Source: Bromus sterilis (taxonomy: Eukaryota; Streptophyta; Magnoliopsida; Poales; Poaceae). From it: a DNA stretch of 64,000 nt. A program made the position numbers and the translations under genes. The stretch is from the NCBI GenBank assembly GCA_950022295.1, contig OX465595.1, positions 433,064,270-433,128,269 on the forward strand. The letters run 5' to 3'. A model generated the notes under the pieces. It had not been told where the DNA came from and did not search any database. It saw only the letters and a list, made by a program, of their open reading frames with translations. Below are positions 1 to 12,300 of this stretch, in pieces; position 1 is the stretch's first letter, and each line of letters opens with the position of its first letter.

Positions 1-347
1 CTTAGATTTTTTTTACATTGTAGACTTTTTGGATCTTTAATTCCTTGGCTAGATGGATATATATTCCATGTTCCTCTTTATCGAAATATCTTTCACTTTC
101 CTAGTCACAATGGTCAACGAGCATGACATGAATGCTTTGTGATTGGTCTCTAGTAGAGTTGGCCAACTCAACTCACTTAGAAGATGATCACTTTTTCTTG
201 GTTTGGTCTACACTATGCATAATAATGCTTGCACTTTACCTAGTAAAGAAATATCAACTGCAATAGATATGTAGTGTAATATGTGTATCATGTTTAAAAT
301 TGTTTGCAACTTGTCTTAACTCTATCCCAGCAACAACATTAGTTGTG
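1..347. other. Intergenic, nothing recognised
   Basis: AT-rich sequence with no open frame of note and no recognisable repeat terminus. It lies just downstream, on the minus strand, of the decayed coding sequence that starts at 1119. Confidence 0.4.
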
Positions 348-1119
348 TTAAACTCTATCCAAGACAAGAAGCTTCAAAAAACTAGCAGTGTCATTGCTTA
401 TTTCATGAAAGTTTCTCAAATACGCGGGAAAACCAACAATTAAAATCCAGATCTCTTTATTAAGATTGAAGTTCTTCCAGTTCATACCTTCATCCTGCTT
501 CTAGAAAATCAGATGGACATCATCAAATGGATGAGGGCTTCTGCTGATGAATAAGTCCTTGTATGCAATGTTGTTGAATCTCACATAATCTTGTTCAAAT
601 GGGCATCTTGTAATCGAAGAAAGCCCAATGTGGCGCAAGTGAAAGAAATCATAAAAAACTTCTCTAACATTGGCAAAGTTAACTTCACCTGCATGCATGG
701 GGATCACTGTAGCGATGAACAAATCCTCGTTGATATTATCCAAGTTGCCATGGATGACTCTTGTTCTTGATAGTCGTCCCTTAACCTCTAGCTCATGGAA
801 ATCAATAGGAAAAAAAAGGATTTGGATCAAATACAAAGCTCGCCATGGATTCCTCCGAGAGGGTTAGAACAGGGGGAGAGGGGGAAAACAAGAGAGATGG
901 TTTAGCAGAAGCCGAGACAACAGGATTAATCAAGCCGCCGTTCATTGATGGGACAATGCGAGTGGTGTCTAGTGGGACAGGTGGTCGGTGAGTTTGTGCG
1001 GTCACCAAAACCGGCCCGATCCGTTGCCTAGTGATGCCGCCAAAAATGGAATTGGAAATGGTGACATCGCCACCATATCTGCAACTTGCCTGAATGTGGC
1101 TCATGCGTTTGCATCCCAT
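348..1119 (-). pseudogene. Decayed plant transposon-type hypothetical protein
   Basis: Two minus-strand open frames (1119-802 and 836-501) overlap around a run of A at about 811-818 and continue one another, so a frameshift separates them. The first contains an ESMASFVFDPNPFF motif. The second contains CPFEQDYVRFNN and SPHPFDDVHLIF, then meets a TAG at 501-503. The same frame reads on through the stop (motif KEIWILIVGFPAYL) to a TAA at 348-350. This layout resembles the repeat-associated proteins common in Triticeae genomes that pair a 'MASF-FDP' start with a 'PHPF-DV' block. I recognise the style but cannot name the family with confidence. At least one frameshift and one internal stop make it non-functional. 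Confidence 0.6.
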
Positions 1120-3382
1120 GCAACAGATACATTTAGTACAGACGGGACGCTAGTGTATTGTGGAAAAACAACGAGAGAAAAATGGGATGTGACGATTTAG
1201 CTCATCCGAGGGACACCTGGTCGGGCCACATGCTGATCAGAATTTTGAATGTGTGTGGTTCCGCGCGACCTGATGGGATACTATTAGGCGCAGTAATGAC
1301 CGCGTCTTGATGAGCATGATCAATGCCAGGCGAATTAGCAGGATTGTGATTATACAATCATCTAACAGAATCTGGAAGACTGGTATGATAATTCATCCTC
1401 AGATTTTGAGCAATTCTTGGTGATTGTACCACTTGAGCATATGATCTACGATTAGATGTTCTATTGATCGATGTTCACCCTTTGTCAAGTTATTATTGAT
1501 ATAGTCTATATTCAACCTGATAATTCAGACCTCCAATGCCCCGGAATAAAAAAAAACATGTTGAAAAATTCATTTGCAATGTTGCCATACTTGATATTAG
1601 AAGATTCAACATGAAGAGATGAAACACTGAACCGAAAATACCAACTCTGAACACAACAAACTTTGAATCTGGTGGCCTGACTTCTAAAGCAAGATTGCAA
1701 AATGAGACTAACTAATTCAGCATTGATCAGAAGTATGGATTGGGTGATTTTAACGATGAGAATGAATTCCTTGAGGTTTCCAACTTCGAAGTCATTGATA
1801 GGAACTCCAAATTCCTTCTAGATGGATTTGTTGAAATTTGAGCTAGGATTGAACTTTAGATCGGAGAGAGGCATGGAGGGATTGGTGGACGGTCGTGTCC
1901 TCCTCTCAGTAGCAGCACACAAATGACCACCAAATACAACACCTGGAAAACATAAGAGATTTTCAAAAGCAATACCTCCAGAAAGAAAACAGTGCACAAG
2001 TGTTGTCCTTGCTCGATCCAAGATCTTAGGTTTTCACCCTAGAGAAGTCCGACCTCTCAAAACAATTCCTCGGTAAGACAATTGCCAGGAACAACCAATG
2101 AAGGCCAGACCTTAAGTTTTCACCCTAAAAGTCACGACTCGAAATCCGAGGAGCACCATCAAAAATGAAATCCTCCCTCCCTCGACACTGCTTCTCCTAA
2201 GTGTTATCAAAACACTTAGTTGACCTCACCATCTCCACGGTCCTATTCGTCTAACCAATCCTTCGATCTCATCCACCATTACATGCTTCACAGTTGTCTA
2301 CAACATAGAAATTGAGAAGCCAACATGTCTCATTGTGTTAGCAAATAACAAAGCTTCCAACCACATCCTCATGAAACCTCGTAGGCTAACATGAACATAG
2401 ACCTGATCTACATATCCTGATCGCCCCCCCCCCCTCTCGCGTGAACCCAAAACCACAGCCGCCTCCTTCGCCCGCATCAACCTCCGCATTCCAAGTAGAT
2501 CATGAGCACAGCAGCCGAATCCGCACGTCGACCTGCACGCATGGATCGAGGCGTGCCGTCATGACCGCCGGCGGCCTACCAACAGCACCGCTGCCGGCGC
2601 ATTGTTAGCCGGAACTGTCGCATGCATGCATGCATGAGATCAGCCAGTTTTGGAGTGTCCCGCCTGACTTTGTTGAAGAGTAGTTGGCGGCGTCACATCA
2701 TCGAAACAAACATCGCGCAGATTGCAGCGATCTATGCAGGCAGATATCATGTACAGCCGCAAAAAAATTCAAGTAATAAAAACATTGAAAAAAAAACAAG
2801 CAAAAAACTGAACAAAACAACACGCAGAGAGTACGTGTATATGAAGCACATTAAACCACGTCGATAGCAATAGCATATCCATGCATTATCAAAACAAGTG
2901 ACTCACATTCGTTGAGAAATCCGATTCAAACCCTTATTCGTGCACATTAATACATACTCCACAACTCACACGTATACGTAAGTCCTGAAAATAGCCAAAT
3001 TTGTGTGAAAGAAAATGCGAACGTAAGCGTGGAGGTGTGCCGTTGGGGCTAGGGCGACTGCTGGGGGACGCGCGCCGGCCACAGTGTCGTCAGTGATGAC
3101 GGAGAAGAGGCGGCAAATTAACCTTCCAAACGCTTCTGCTTTTGGAATAACTAACTGACACGGCGCTACAAACGCTTTGCGACACACATATGTGGTTATT
3201 CCACCCGGCCGCGACATCGCCAAGATTGCAACAGGTTAATGTTGTTCACGCCGGGCTTTCGCTTCGGTACACCCGTTGAATATGAAGGGAAACGTTCTGG
3301 GCTGACCGACCGGCCTAATCGCTTCAGTCGGTCGCCGCCTTCCTTCGCATCGTTCTCCGTCATCAAATCAGCCACGGTCATG
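1120..3382. other. Intergenic, no gene recognised
   Basis: Only short unsupported frames on both strands. There is an 11-base C run near 2424 and a CATG-rich stretch near 2624-2636. No domain, splice-consistent exon or clear repeat terminus was seen. Confidence 0.4.
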
Positions 3383-3390
3383 GCCCTGCG

Positions 3391-4407
3391 CAGGCCCGGT
3401 CCTGAGGGGGGGCGAGCGGGGCGGCCGCCCCGGGCCCCGCGGCGCCAAGGGGCCCCCATTAGTCTGCTACTTCAACGTTTGCCCGGATTTCCTCGCCTTC
3501 CTTCGATCTTGCGTAACTACCCGCTGCTGTCCCCCATTTGCGGAGTAAATATTGTTGAATAGCACAGCTATTCATTGCGATTAATTAGGGGTGGGTATGA
3601 CATAATCGCTCTTAATCACAAGCGGAAATTGTGCGCTCAATTTTTTGGAAACACAGGACTAGCTGCTAGCAGGAAGCGGCAAGGCCCACAAACAGGTTAG
3701 AATAGATCAAGATCGGGATTGAGAATCACCACCTAGTATTGTGTGTGCATGCCGCCGCCTCTACTCAGAGCAGCCATAAATCGAAGGAAGACTGGACTGC
3801 CGGAGATAGGCGGTCGCTGCCTTCCATGAGACTACTCTCGCCGAGCAGTGAGATCGCCGGCAAAGTACAGTTAAGAGGAAGAGAAGGTATCTTTCTAATA
3901 CTCCGTATCTAGTAATATAGATAGTTTATGGGCTATAAAATTTTATCATTATGGTTGATTGAAATTTTATCACTTGCAACTACGCACTGGTTGTCGATTT
4001 ATTAACATTATTTGATGTTTATGGATGGGTAGTACTATTGACGTTCTCAAACTTTGAGTTTGGCCACTTGCGGTAGTTGCTACAGAGGAATAAGCTAATG
4101 TTAATCCATAAATAGGGACTTTGCACTCATGCATAATTGGATGCCAGTGTGACTTATCATGGGTAATTAAATCATCTATTAGTCTTAACGGCGCATCAGT
4201 TTTATGGTGATTGATAATAATCAACGAAATTAGGATAATCTTAACAATAAAGCTACCGAACATATTAGTAAAAAAAAATTCAACAAAAAACTGGAGAATT
4301 TCATTTGGCTAGCAATTCAACATGTTTTTACAATATTTTTATGTTTATGTTAGGGGCCCCTAGTTTTAGTTTCGACCCGGGCCTCCGAAAACTCAGGACC
4401 GGCCCTG
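3391..4407. mobile_element. hAT-type non-autonomous DNA transposon, 1017 bp
   Basis: The left end reads CAGGCCCGGTCCTGAG. The reverse complement of the right end reads CAGGGCCGGTCCTGAG, so the terminal inverted repeats match at 15 of 16 positions. The element is flanked by an exact 8-bp duplication, GCCCTGCG, at 3383-3390 and 4408-4415. CAGGG-like termini and 8-bp duplications are typical of hAT elements. The left end is very GC-rich (CGGGCCCCGCGG type). The interior is AT-rich with no transposase frame, so it must have been mobilised in trans. Confidence 0.88.
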
Positions 4408-4689
4408 GCCCTGCGCACCATCGTCCAGTGCAGCGTCGCAAAATAAGGCGAACCTCTTCGCGCGGCCCTATCCTCGACACCCAACCGTCGGCGTCCGTCA
4501 CCGAGGAGGCTCCCGTCCTCGTGCCGCCGTCGGACGGCGAGCCACCGTAGCGACTTTCCTCTGTCCAGATCCAACGCCTCCCCGACCAACCGCGCCCGTC
4601 CCGGTCCTTCTCCGGCGAGCCCGCACCTCCCCGTGCTCCCACGTTGCCGGCCATGGCCGCCATGACCATGAGCAACCCCGTGCACAACC

Positions 4690-5235
4690 ATCATTTTTTT
4701 TCTTCTACAACGATATCATATTTTTGCTACAACTATATCATATTTTGCTACAACGCATAATATACAAGGAATATCTAAGTATGTAATGTTGCAACCAGTG
4801 AAACATTTTGTTTTAATTATTTTATGTTTTTGCTATTATCGGCCAAGATTTTTGCTACACCACCACTGCGGAGCCACAACCTCGACGGCGGCGACGATGA
4901 ATTTTGTTGCAACGTTGTTTTTTCCGCTACAACCGTTGTATGTTTTTGCTACTACCGTTGTATGTTTTTATTACGCACAATGTTGCTACCGTTTAAATGT
5001 TTGCTTCCACCGTTGTGTGTTTTTGCTACTACCGTTAAAAGTTTTTGCTACAGCGAAAAAATTATAAAGTGATTAGCGACGACGGATTATGATTTTTTGT
5101 TACAATCGATAGTAAAAAAAATGCTACCACGACAATTAAAATTTGCTATCATCATTTTTTTTTTGCAAAAAGCATTAAAAATAAAAAAAATATTACATCC
5201 GTGTATCAAAAAATTATAAATATTGTAAAGGTACC
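4690..5235. repeat. TTTTGCTACAAC-type interspersed repeat (copy 1)
   Basis: A stretch with repeated 'tttgctac(a/t)ac(c/g)gtt' words and T runs. The same family occurs in opposite orientation at about 25800-26200, where it reads as 'ggttgtagcaaaa' and 'ggttgcaacaaaaat'. Both copies contain a 'tgattagc(a/g)acg' / 'cgttgctaatca' segment. No coding potential and no terminal repeats were resolved. Confidence 0.6.
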
Positions 5236-5364
5236 GTAAATGTTGCAGTCGTCTAATTTGAAGGAGTACGGGCAAATCTGGTCTGTTGGATCACGAGAGA
5301 TCAGACGGCTCGCAGATGATCGACCGAAATTAGGCCGGTCTACTCGGCGCAGAGCGTCGGCCAA

Positions 5365-5792
5365 TATGAAGACCGCGTGGAATTCAACGCATCCTGCGGG
5401 GCTTCCATTCGTAACAAATTCACTAGCGAAGCGATATTTCCGTTTCACCTCATTGACTGCTTGTTTGAATGGAATCCATTTTTACAACAGTGGAGTCTGT
5501 CCGGGAAGCAGAAGGACACTGAAGCTGTGCAGGCTGCCATGGAGAAGCTTCGCCTCAGCCCACAAGATCCGTAGACTCACAGATTATTTTGGCACTTGTT
5601 TGGTCCTTCCTGCAGTGTTTTCCAGTACGACTTGTTGGCCTGGGACCTATTATCTTAGGCTTTGGTTTTCGTTTATTGTAACTTGTACTATGTGACTTGT
5701 TTTTGGCCCTTTTGATTTTATTAATTTAAAATCGAACGCTCCTTGCGTCTTCGTTCTAAAAAAATGTGAAGACCCCTTGAAATCCAACGCAT
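5365..5792 (+). mobile_element. 5'-truncated LINE fragment with target duplication
   Basis: A short C-terminal frame ending LSPQDP stops at 5574. It is followed by an untranslated tail containing 'tttattaatttaaaatcg' and 'ctccttgcgtcttcgttct' and an A run at 5758-5764, which resembles plant LINE 3' ends. A direct repeat of about 28 bp (5365-5392 and 5765-5792, containing TGAAGACC and CAACGCAT) brackets the fragment, exactly 400 bp apart and somewhat diverged. This is the expected signature of target-primed reverse transcription. The remainder of the element is missing. Confidence 0.65.
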
Positions 5793-6359
5793 TCGGTGGT
5801 GCTAACGATGATCGCATGGGATCCACCCCTCGCTCGGATGAAGGAGGAGGAGGGTGACTTCCCCGTCAGACTACTCGCCCCCCCCCCCTCGCCCTGGTAA
5901 ACAAGGCTCAGCCCCCACTCTCGAAGCTCACAGGGAGTGCATCCTTCCTAAGTACCGCCCCGCACTAACTGTGAGAAGGAGTTGCGAGTTGTTGCTCCCG
6001 AGTCTACCCCCTATGGCTTCTTTGACGATATCTCGTCAAATGAGGAGGATGACAATGACGATAGACGGCGCCGATCACCAACTAGCATAGCGCATAAATA
6101 GTACTGGGTAGCAATGTGGCTCGAGTGGCAACATTGCTTAGTTTGATAATGTGTTTTTTTTACGAACTGCCTAACGTCAAGGAGGATGGATGCTCGCGAT
6201 TCAAGATTTTTAAAGCAGCCAGATAGATCCACGACATGTCTTGTTCTTGTTTGGGCCAAACAGAGGCACCACCGAACGAATCTTATCCTTTCCCCCACCT
6301 AGTAATCGGTGGCTCACTTCCTTCCCTCCAGCTCGAGCTCGTGCGGTGTCATTTCTCGT

Positions 6360-7215
6360 GACCATCATAGCATTTTTGTACTTTTTTCAAGAACATGGTA
6401 AATTTTTACTTTTTAGCTTGGTAAATTTAAATTTTATTGCCATGGAAATTTTTAAATTTCTAGCCATGATAATTCTTTAAGTTACTATTCTGCCATGGCT
6501 AATTTACCTTTACTTTAACATACATGGCAATTTTAATTTATTTACCATGATAAATTTCTTTTCATTTTGCCATGACATTGTTTTAATTATTAGTTTTGCC
6601 ATGGAAAATTTGTAACTTTCCTGCCATGACAATTTTACCTTTCTTTACATGGCAAATTTTTAACTTTTTTGACATGGATTTTTATTTTTATTTTTAACTC
6701 CACCATGGCAAATTCACTTTAAGATACATGAACATTTTTAGTTTCATTGCCAATTTCTTTCTCTGGCAATGACATTTTTTTAATTTTGCTCACCATGGCA
6801 AAGTTACCTTTTATTGTTGCCATGGAAATTTATTAGTTTTATTTTGACATAGCATTTTTTATTTTTTGTTTTTTCATGGCAATTAGACTTTACACATGGC
6901 GATTTTACTTTAACATGCATGGAAATTTTAGTCTCATTACGATTGCAATTTTCTTTTCATTATTTCCATGACATTTCTTAAAAAAATAGTATTAAGGCAA
7001 AAAAAAATTATACACGGTATCGTTCTCGCATACAAAAATGGAAATTTTCAATATAAAATCTAAATGACAATTTTATTTTTATAATTTATGTTTGTTTTAC
7101 ACTCATTAATTTTTGTTATCAGAAACATTAAAAAATTTAATTATAAACCGTGGCAATTTTTTATTAATAATATGCCAAAGCAATTCTGGAAAATTTCCAT
7201 ATATTTAGAATTATT
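6360..7215. repeat. AT-rich array of CCATGG / CATGGCAATTTT words
   Basis: Roughly 850 bp in which 'gccatgg(a/c)aattt' or its complement recurs every 25-50 bases, separated by T-rich spacers. CCATGG is self-complementary, so the words read on both strands. No open frame of note. The repeats are too diverged to define a single tandem unit by eye. Confidence 0.6.
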
Positions 7216-7389
7216 TTTAACATGCTTTGTTATATGAATCAAAACTGGGCCTCTTTTAGATCGTCATAGCCCAATCGGGGTGTTGCTTTTTTATCTTGCA
7301 GGGGAGGATACACATGATGCTGTAACAACAATTCCTATTAACCTTAAATAATGGGATGGTTACCACTTACCACTCAAAAGAAACACTTA

Positions 7390-7584
7390 GACCATATACA
7401 ATGCAAGATGCTTAGAAGAGGTGTTTAGAGAAAAAACCAGATTATTTTCTAAGCACTGATGCTTAGATGTAAAGGGTAGACGCTTAATTAAGCACCTCTT
7501 CTATAAAAATAAGCACTACTGCTACAAAAAAAGTCGGTCTATTTTACTAAGCACTCCTCTAAGCACCTTGCATTGTACAAGGCC
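7390..7584. mobile_element. Tourist-type MITE, 195 bp
   Basis: Begins GACCATATACAATGCAAG. The reverse complement of its end begins GGCCTTGTACAATGCAAG. It is flanked on both sides by TTA, the usual duplication of PIF/Harbinger elements. Internal copies of 'gcttaga' / 'taagcac' extend the inverted repeat. Confidence 0.85.
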
Positions 7585-8599
7585 TTACTTGCAGGGAAGG
7601 ATTGGTTAGTGCTAGGGCCTGGCAAAGACAAAACGTTTGGTACAGCTCCTGCCCAGAATGAATATTTTCGTTCCGTGGGATGATCGCTCGCTCCTGACGT
7701 TTCGTTCGACCCTCTTTCGCTCCCACCGCACGTTAGACAGTTATATCAGTGTTTTTTTCAATCCACGAGTTAAGTAGGGCGTGATATCCGTCGACTGTTT
7801 TGTTGTTGTTGAGAAAATCGGTGGATGTTTGCACCAGTGGATAGAAATGAAACATGCATGTGGTCATGCTTGAAATTTGAGTCCGATTTGAATTTGTATA
7901 CAGATCGATTGGTGTGGCGGTGATCAGACATGCCTTATCCACAGTACCAGGTGGAGCGACATGCATGATTTGTCTGCTGCCATTCGTGGCAGAAGGGCAT
8001 ATATATGCCGCATATCTATGCATGGATTGGTCTGGAATGGAAGGAAGGATGGACAAGACAATAGTTGTTGCGGCTGCGAATGCGTTTACGCGTGTGACTG
8101 CCTCACACGCTAGCTGGAATCTAGGCTCTAGGCATGATCGCGATGCCACCCCGTCTACGGCGGGCTATTGCGGAGTGTGGCCTCTAATCCAAGCTTTGGC
8201 TCCGATTTGTGTGACTGGCATGCAGCAGGTCGGCTGACATGGCACGGCTCCTGGCGCTCATGTAGCTAGCTTCCTAGCTGGCCGGCCGTCGTGTGTTCGG
8301 TCATTGTATTGGCGTCCATTTCTAACGAATATGCATGCCAACACTTCTAACGTGTTTGTGCGACACATTTTGTGGTCCATCCATGCAACCACATCCTTAT
8401 ACTCTCCATGGCACATATCGTCGACGGTAGGGATGCAAGTTTAATCCTGGACAAAATTTTACATTAACTCTATATTAGTTGTTGCGCGCAAGCTCGTCCG
8501 TTCTTATCTTTAGGGCATCTTCATTATAGATCTTTAAAACAAACAACGTAAATGTCTACATGCATGATAAAAGTGAATCTTCATCGCAAGACCATCATT

Positions 8600-9004
8600 G
8601 CATCATTTGCATGCCCACGATGCTCCTCCGCCTTTGAAGATCACGCCCACCTGTTCTTCACTTGTCCCGCCTCACATGCAATATAGGATGCTCTTGGCGT
8701 CGCCCCGCTCCACGCCCCCTTGGCAGCCATCTGGTTGCTACCACCTTCACTTGGATTACCGGTATCTATATGGCCTTTCATTTTACTGCTTCTTCTCTGG
8801 AGAACCTGGGATGCTAGAAACGCAAAGACCTTTAGGGACATAAACATGTGCCCCAGTGATGTAATTAAGGCGGAAATAGATGACCTAACCCTGTGGTCTC
8901 ATCGCCTGCATAAGGCGGAGGCCAAACATCACGCCGAATTATGGCGTGACTACTTCTCTTCCCGCCTCTCTTGATCTCTTGTAAAGAAAACGAAAAATAG
9001 AAAA
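8600..9004 (+). pseudogene. LINE reverse transcriptase C-terminal fragment (zinc-binding region)
   Basis: One frame from about 8600 encodes CPRCSSAFEDHAHLFFTC, the C-x2-C...H-x4-C zinc-binding motif found after the reverse transcriptase of plant non-LTR retrotransposons. It continues through a tryptophan-rich block (WPFILLLLLWRTWDARNAK) to a stop at 8972-8974 after YFSSRLS. A TAG at 8684-8686 stands where the family usually has Trp, so the copy is dead. The following 30 bases (AAAATAGAAAATGAAATTTA) look like a LINE 3' untranslated end. The reverse transcriptase core is absent, so the copy is 5'-truncated. Confidence 0.8.
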
Positions 9005-9915
9005 TGAAATTTATTCAGGTGGGGAGTCTCCCCCCCCCCCCCCCAAAAAATTATCCAATGTCAATTCAATTGCTTTTGGTTTTATTGAAGAGAGAAAATG
9101 ATGGATCACGTGGTTGCTTTTGGTGTTGGGAGGAGAGAAGGTGCCATGTAGTTGCTTTTGATTGAACATGTGGACCGCATGTTTGCTTTCAATATAGTAA
9201 AATTCAGACATACATATAGGGGTATCCATTGAATGGTAAATGTGATTTGAGCACTATGGTCCAGACGTATACATGCACTTTGAGGATATCCTTTGAAGAT
9301 TCCCTTGGTCGACTTCAACATTGTCATTCAACTCCGCCATTCCTTCGCATGCACAACAAATGACATTGTGCAAATGTCTTGACGGTTGAATCGGCACGAG
9401 CAAGCTCGTCGCCAATAGACATGCTACAGAGCATGAAGGAGGATTGCATCAACAACTTTACATGTCCCTGTGCAATGATTATATTTGAATGGCCTTGCAG
9501 GGAAACATATCATCGCTGGAACACTTATAGAATACAGTCATCACATTCGAAGTGGAAGTCCACAGTTCCCTCAAATCAACCCTCGTGGTACTTCTACACA
9601 TTGTACATGTCGTAGAATGTGTGTTGGTATCTTTTGATTGTGGAACAGTACATAATTGACTTCTCAAACTCGGGCATGATGAGTCAAACGGTAAATACGA
9701 TTGAATGACAAACATGATTAGCAGAGCGTTGTACAACAAAACTATTAAAAAATGACATGTTCTAATATTTACGAGGGAAGTGGGAAGGGGTCAGGCCCCC
9801 CTACTGACGAATATGAATGGCAACACTTTCCAACGAATATGAATGGAACCACTTCCAACATATTTGTGCAACAAGTTTTTCGGTCCATCAATAATAACTG
9901 TGTCCTTATACTCTC
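9005..9915. other. Intergenic; contains a diverged direct repeat of 8318-8405
   Basis: No gene seen. A homopolymer of C occurs at about 9031-9044. The segment about 9826-9915 (ending 'gtgtccttatactctc') resembles 8318-8405 (ending 'catccttatactctcc') at most positions. The Copia LTR begins exactly where this similarity stops. Confidence 0.5.
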
Positions 9916-10071
9916 TGTTGAGTATACGATTCTATTAAAAAATAACAGATAAAGTATGACTCTATTGTATCTTGACTTGTACTTTAAATACATAATTGTA
10001 CTCCTATATATATGCCTCCAAGGCTCAAGCAATAAACATTGATTCCACCAATCCCTCTCAATCCTTCAACA
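9916..10071 (+). mobile_element. Short LTR of a Copia-type retrotransposon
   Basis: Starts TGTTGA and ends TCAACA, a perfect 6-bp inverted pair with TG...CA ends. It is followed immediately by TGGTATCAGCC (from 10072), a match to the initiator-tRNA-Met primer binding site of plant retrotransposons. A TATA-like 'tatatatatg' lies at about 10005-10014. The LTR is only 156 bp. No second LTR was found before the CASP-like gene, so the element is incomplete. Confidence 0.75.
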
Positions 10072-12300
10072 TGGTATCAGCCTAACCGATCCAACCCTAG
10101 CCGTCCCCCCCGTCGTTTTCGCCTCGCGCCACCCCCGGGGCCGATCACCATGATCGCCAGCGCCGGGGGCCGCGCCGCCCGTACCTAGGCTTCGTCTGCC
10201 GGTTCTGTGGACCGGCTGCCCTAGAGAGCATTTTTCCCGATCTCTTGATCCGGGTTTTCTCTCTTCCGCAGGTCGTCTTGATCGGCGTCTTTTTTGGTTT
10301 TCCGATCTGAGATCGGTTTGCGTCGCCCATCGCCGCCGTCGTTCTCACGCGTCTTTACTCCGACACCGGCGCGACTACCGACATCTTCCCCGACACGGCG
10401 GCTTCGCGCGCCGCCTCGACGACTTCGCGCGACGTGGCTGCCCATCCGGGCCGCCTTCCGCGCGTCTGTCGCCCGTCGCCTTACGCCGATCGTCGATGCC
10501 TTCACTTCGGATCGGGAGTCCTTCATCGCCATCGACTTCGGCCTGCCTCGGCACCCGCGACGTCCCCGACTGGCCCCGTGTCGGCCGGACGAGCGTCGAT
10601 TGGACCCGCGCCGCCACTACTGGCAGCCGACCGTCCGACCTCGACGCCCCACGCCGTTCGTCCCCATGTCGGCCCGACTCGCGCCGGCTGGCCCCTCGCC
10701 GACCGGCCCCGCGTTGGCTGAATCTACTCGGCTCCTTGTCGCCATCATCACTCCGAGCAGTGCCCCTCCACCTCGCGGGCGATCGGATTGATCACCCGCC
10801 CGCCCGCGATCGGCCCCATCCGCGTCGCGCAGTTGATCCGTACAATCGTCCGCGTGCGCCTCCGCAGGATCGCATGAAGAACGCCTCCGAGTACGAGCGC
10901 CTATCCACCGATCGAGCATCGGGCTGCCATCGCGTCGCCCCTTCGGGCCGCGGTGTCGCTGCCCCGTGGTACTCCCTGCTTCTCCCCTGACTTGCGCTCC
11001 GCCATTGCATCGCCCCTACGGGTCGCAGCACCGCGGCACACGGTCCACGTCGCCGCCCTGAGGCCGTACCAGTGGCTGCACTCACCCACGCTCTGCCGCT
11101 GCGTCGCCCTTTCGGGCCGTAGTGCCGCGGCCCGCGGTCAACCGCCGCCCCGAGGCCATCCGCTCCAGGCCGTTCCCGAGGCTGCACCGACCCTCGCGCT
11201 GCCATTGCGTCACCCCGTCGGGTCGTAGCGAGTGTGGCGCGTGATCCCTGCAACCACACTGAGGTCTTCCCCGCCGTCGCCCCAACCCGCACGTTGCCGC
11301 TGCGTCGCCCCTTCGGGCCGTAGCGTCGCGCGGTCCACTTCGCCTTCCCCGTGCGTCGACTTCTACGTGGCACGCGCCGCACCGCCTCTCTTGGCGCGGG
11401 AACATCACCATTCGCGCATGGTCCTCGTCACGCTGTTGGGTTCTCTTTCGCCTACTTCGAGCATCGTCGTCGCCGCGCCACTCGTGCCGCTGCCGCTCAC
11501 CCGAGCCGCACCGCCTCTACCGGCGACCGACACGAGTCCCACGGGATGCCTCTGGTCCCGCCGACTTCATAGTCGTCCACCTCTTCGTCTTCGTCCAGCA
11601 CCAGCTCATCGCCAGCGTCGCCGTCATCTTCCCCGACCACTTTATCTAGCTCCGGAAACCGCGACATCTCCACCCTCGACACCTTCTACCCCACCCCCCC
11701 ACCCCCCCGTCGAGTTGCGCTGCAACCATCGTCGAGCTCTTCTCTGCTAGTCCCTCTGACATGGCGTACAACTTCTACTGGTCCCCGTCTACGCATGCCC
11801 GGTACTGGCAACACCGATGTGTGCCTTCATCTACGACGTATTCCCGGGCCTGGCAAGCCTGGTGCGGTGCTTCGTCGACATCGTCTTCGTCTGTCTACGC
11901 ATGCCCGGTGCTGGAAACACCGACGCGTGCCTTCGTCTATGATGTGTCCCCGGTATTGGCAAACCCGGCGCGACGCTCATGAACACCGTCTCCTTCCGGA
12001 CGTCACCACCATCTTCTTTGCGACGTCCCGTGCTACGACTGACGACCGCCCGCCAGTGCCGCTCTTCCCGAGCCGCGCTTCGCTCATGACTTCCTTGCAC
12101 CCGCGGCTCCTCGGCGACTACCTCGACACCGGCTACCCCGACTCGACATTGACCACGACATTCCTCGCACGGCTACCTCGACTACGGCTTCACCACCCTA
12201 CGCTCTCGGATACTTCGACAACGACACAAAGGGATACCGCCTGCTTGGGAACCTCGTTGGCTTTCACTCCCGCCACAACTCCGCGATGCGTCGACCATTA
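10072..12300 (+). mobile_element. GC-rich leader/internal region of the Copia-type element
   Basis: About 2.2 kb of very CG-rich sequence follows the primer binding site. Many overlapping frames exist on both strands because stops are rare at this composition, but none shows a protease, integrase or reverse transcriptase motif. Two diverged copies of a roughly 105-bp segment containing 'tctacgcatgcccggt' occur at 11787 and 11894. The 3' boundary is inferred to lie near 12300, where CASP-like coding homology begins. Confidence 0.5.
10920..11335. repeat. Degenerate tandem repeat with a GCGTCGCCCCTTCGGGCCG core
   Basis: Five copies of the core 'g(c/t)(a/g)tcgcccc(t/g)(t/a)cggg(c/t)cg' occur near 10931, 11005, 11100, 11206 and 11300, spaced about 75-105 bp apart, with looser similarity between them. 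They lie inside the retrotransposon leader. Confidence 0.6.

Noticed and set aside
4328..4694. Frames of 114-119 residues on the minus strand
   Set aside because: They span the hAT terminus and its target site, with low-complexity GC-rich composition and no conserved motif.
10145..11411. Several long frames on both strands (up to about 196 residues)
   Set aside because: The region is extremely CG-rich, so stops are rare in all frames. The products are Arg/Pro-rich without domains and overlap each other on both strands inside a retrotransposon leader.
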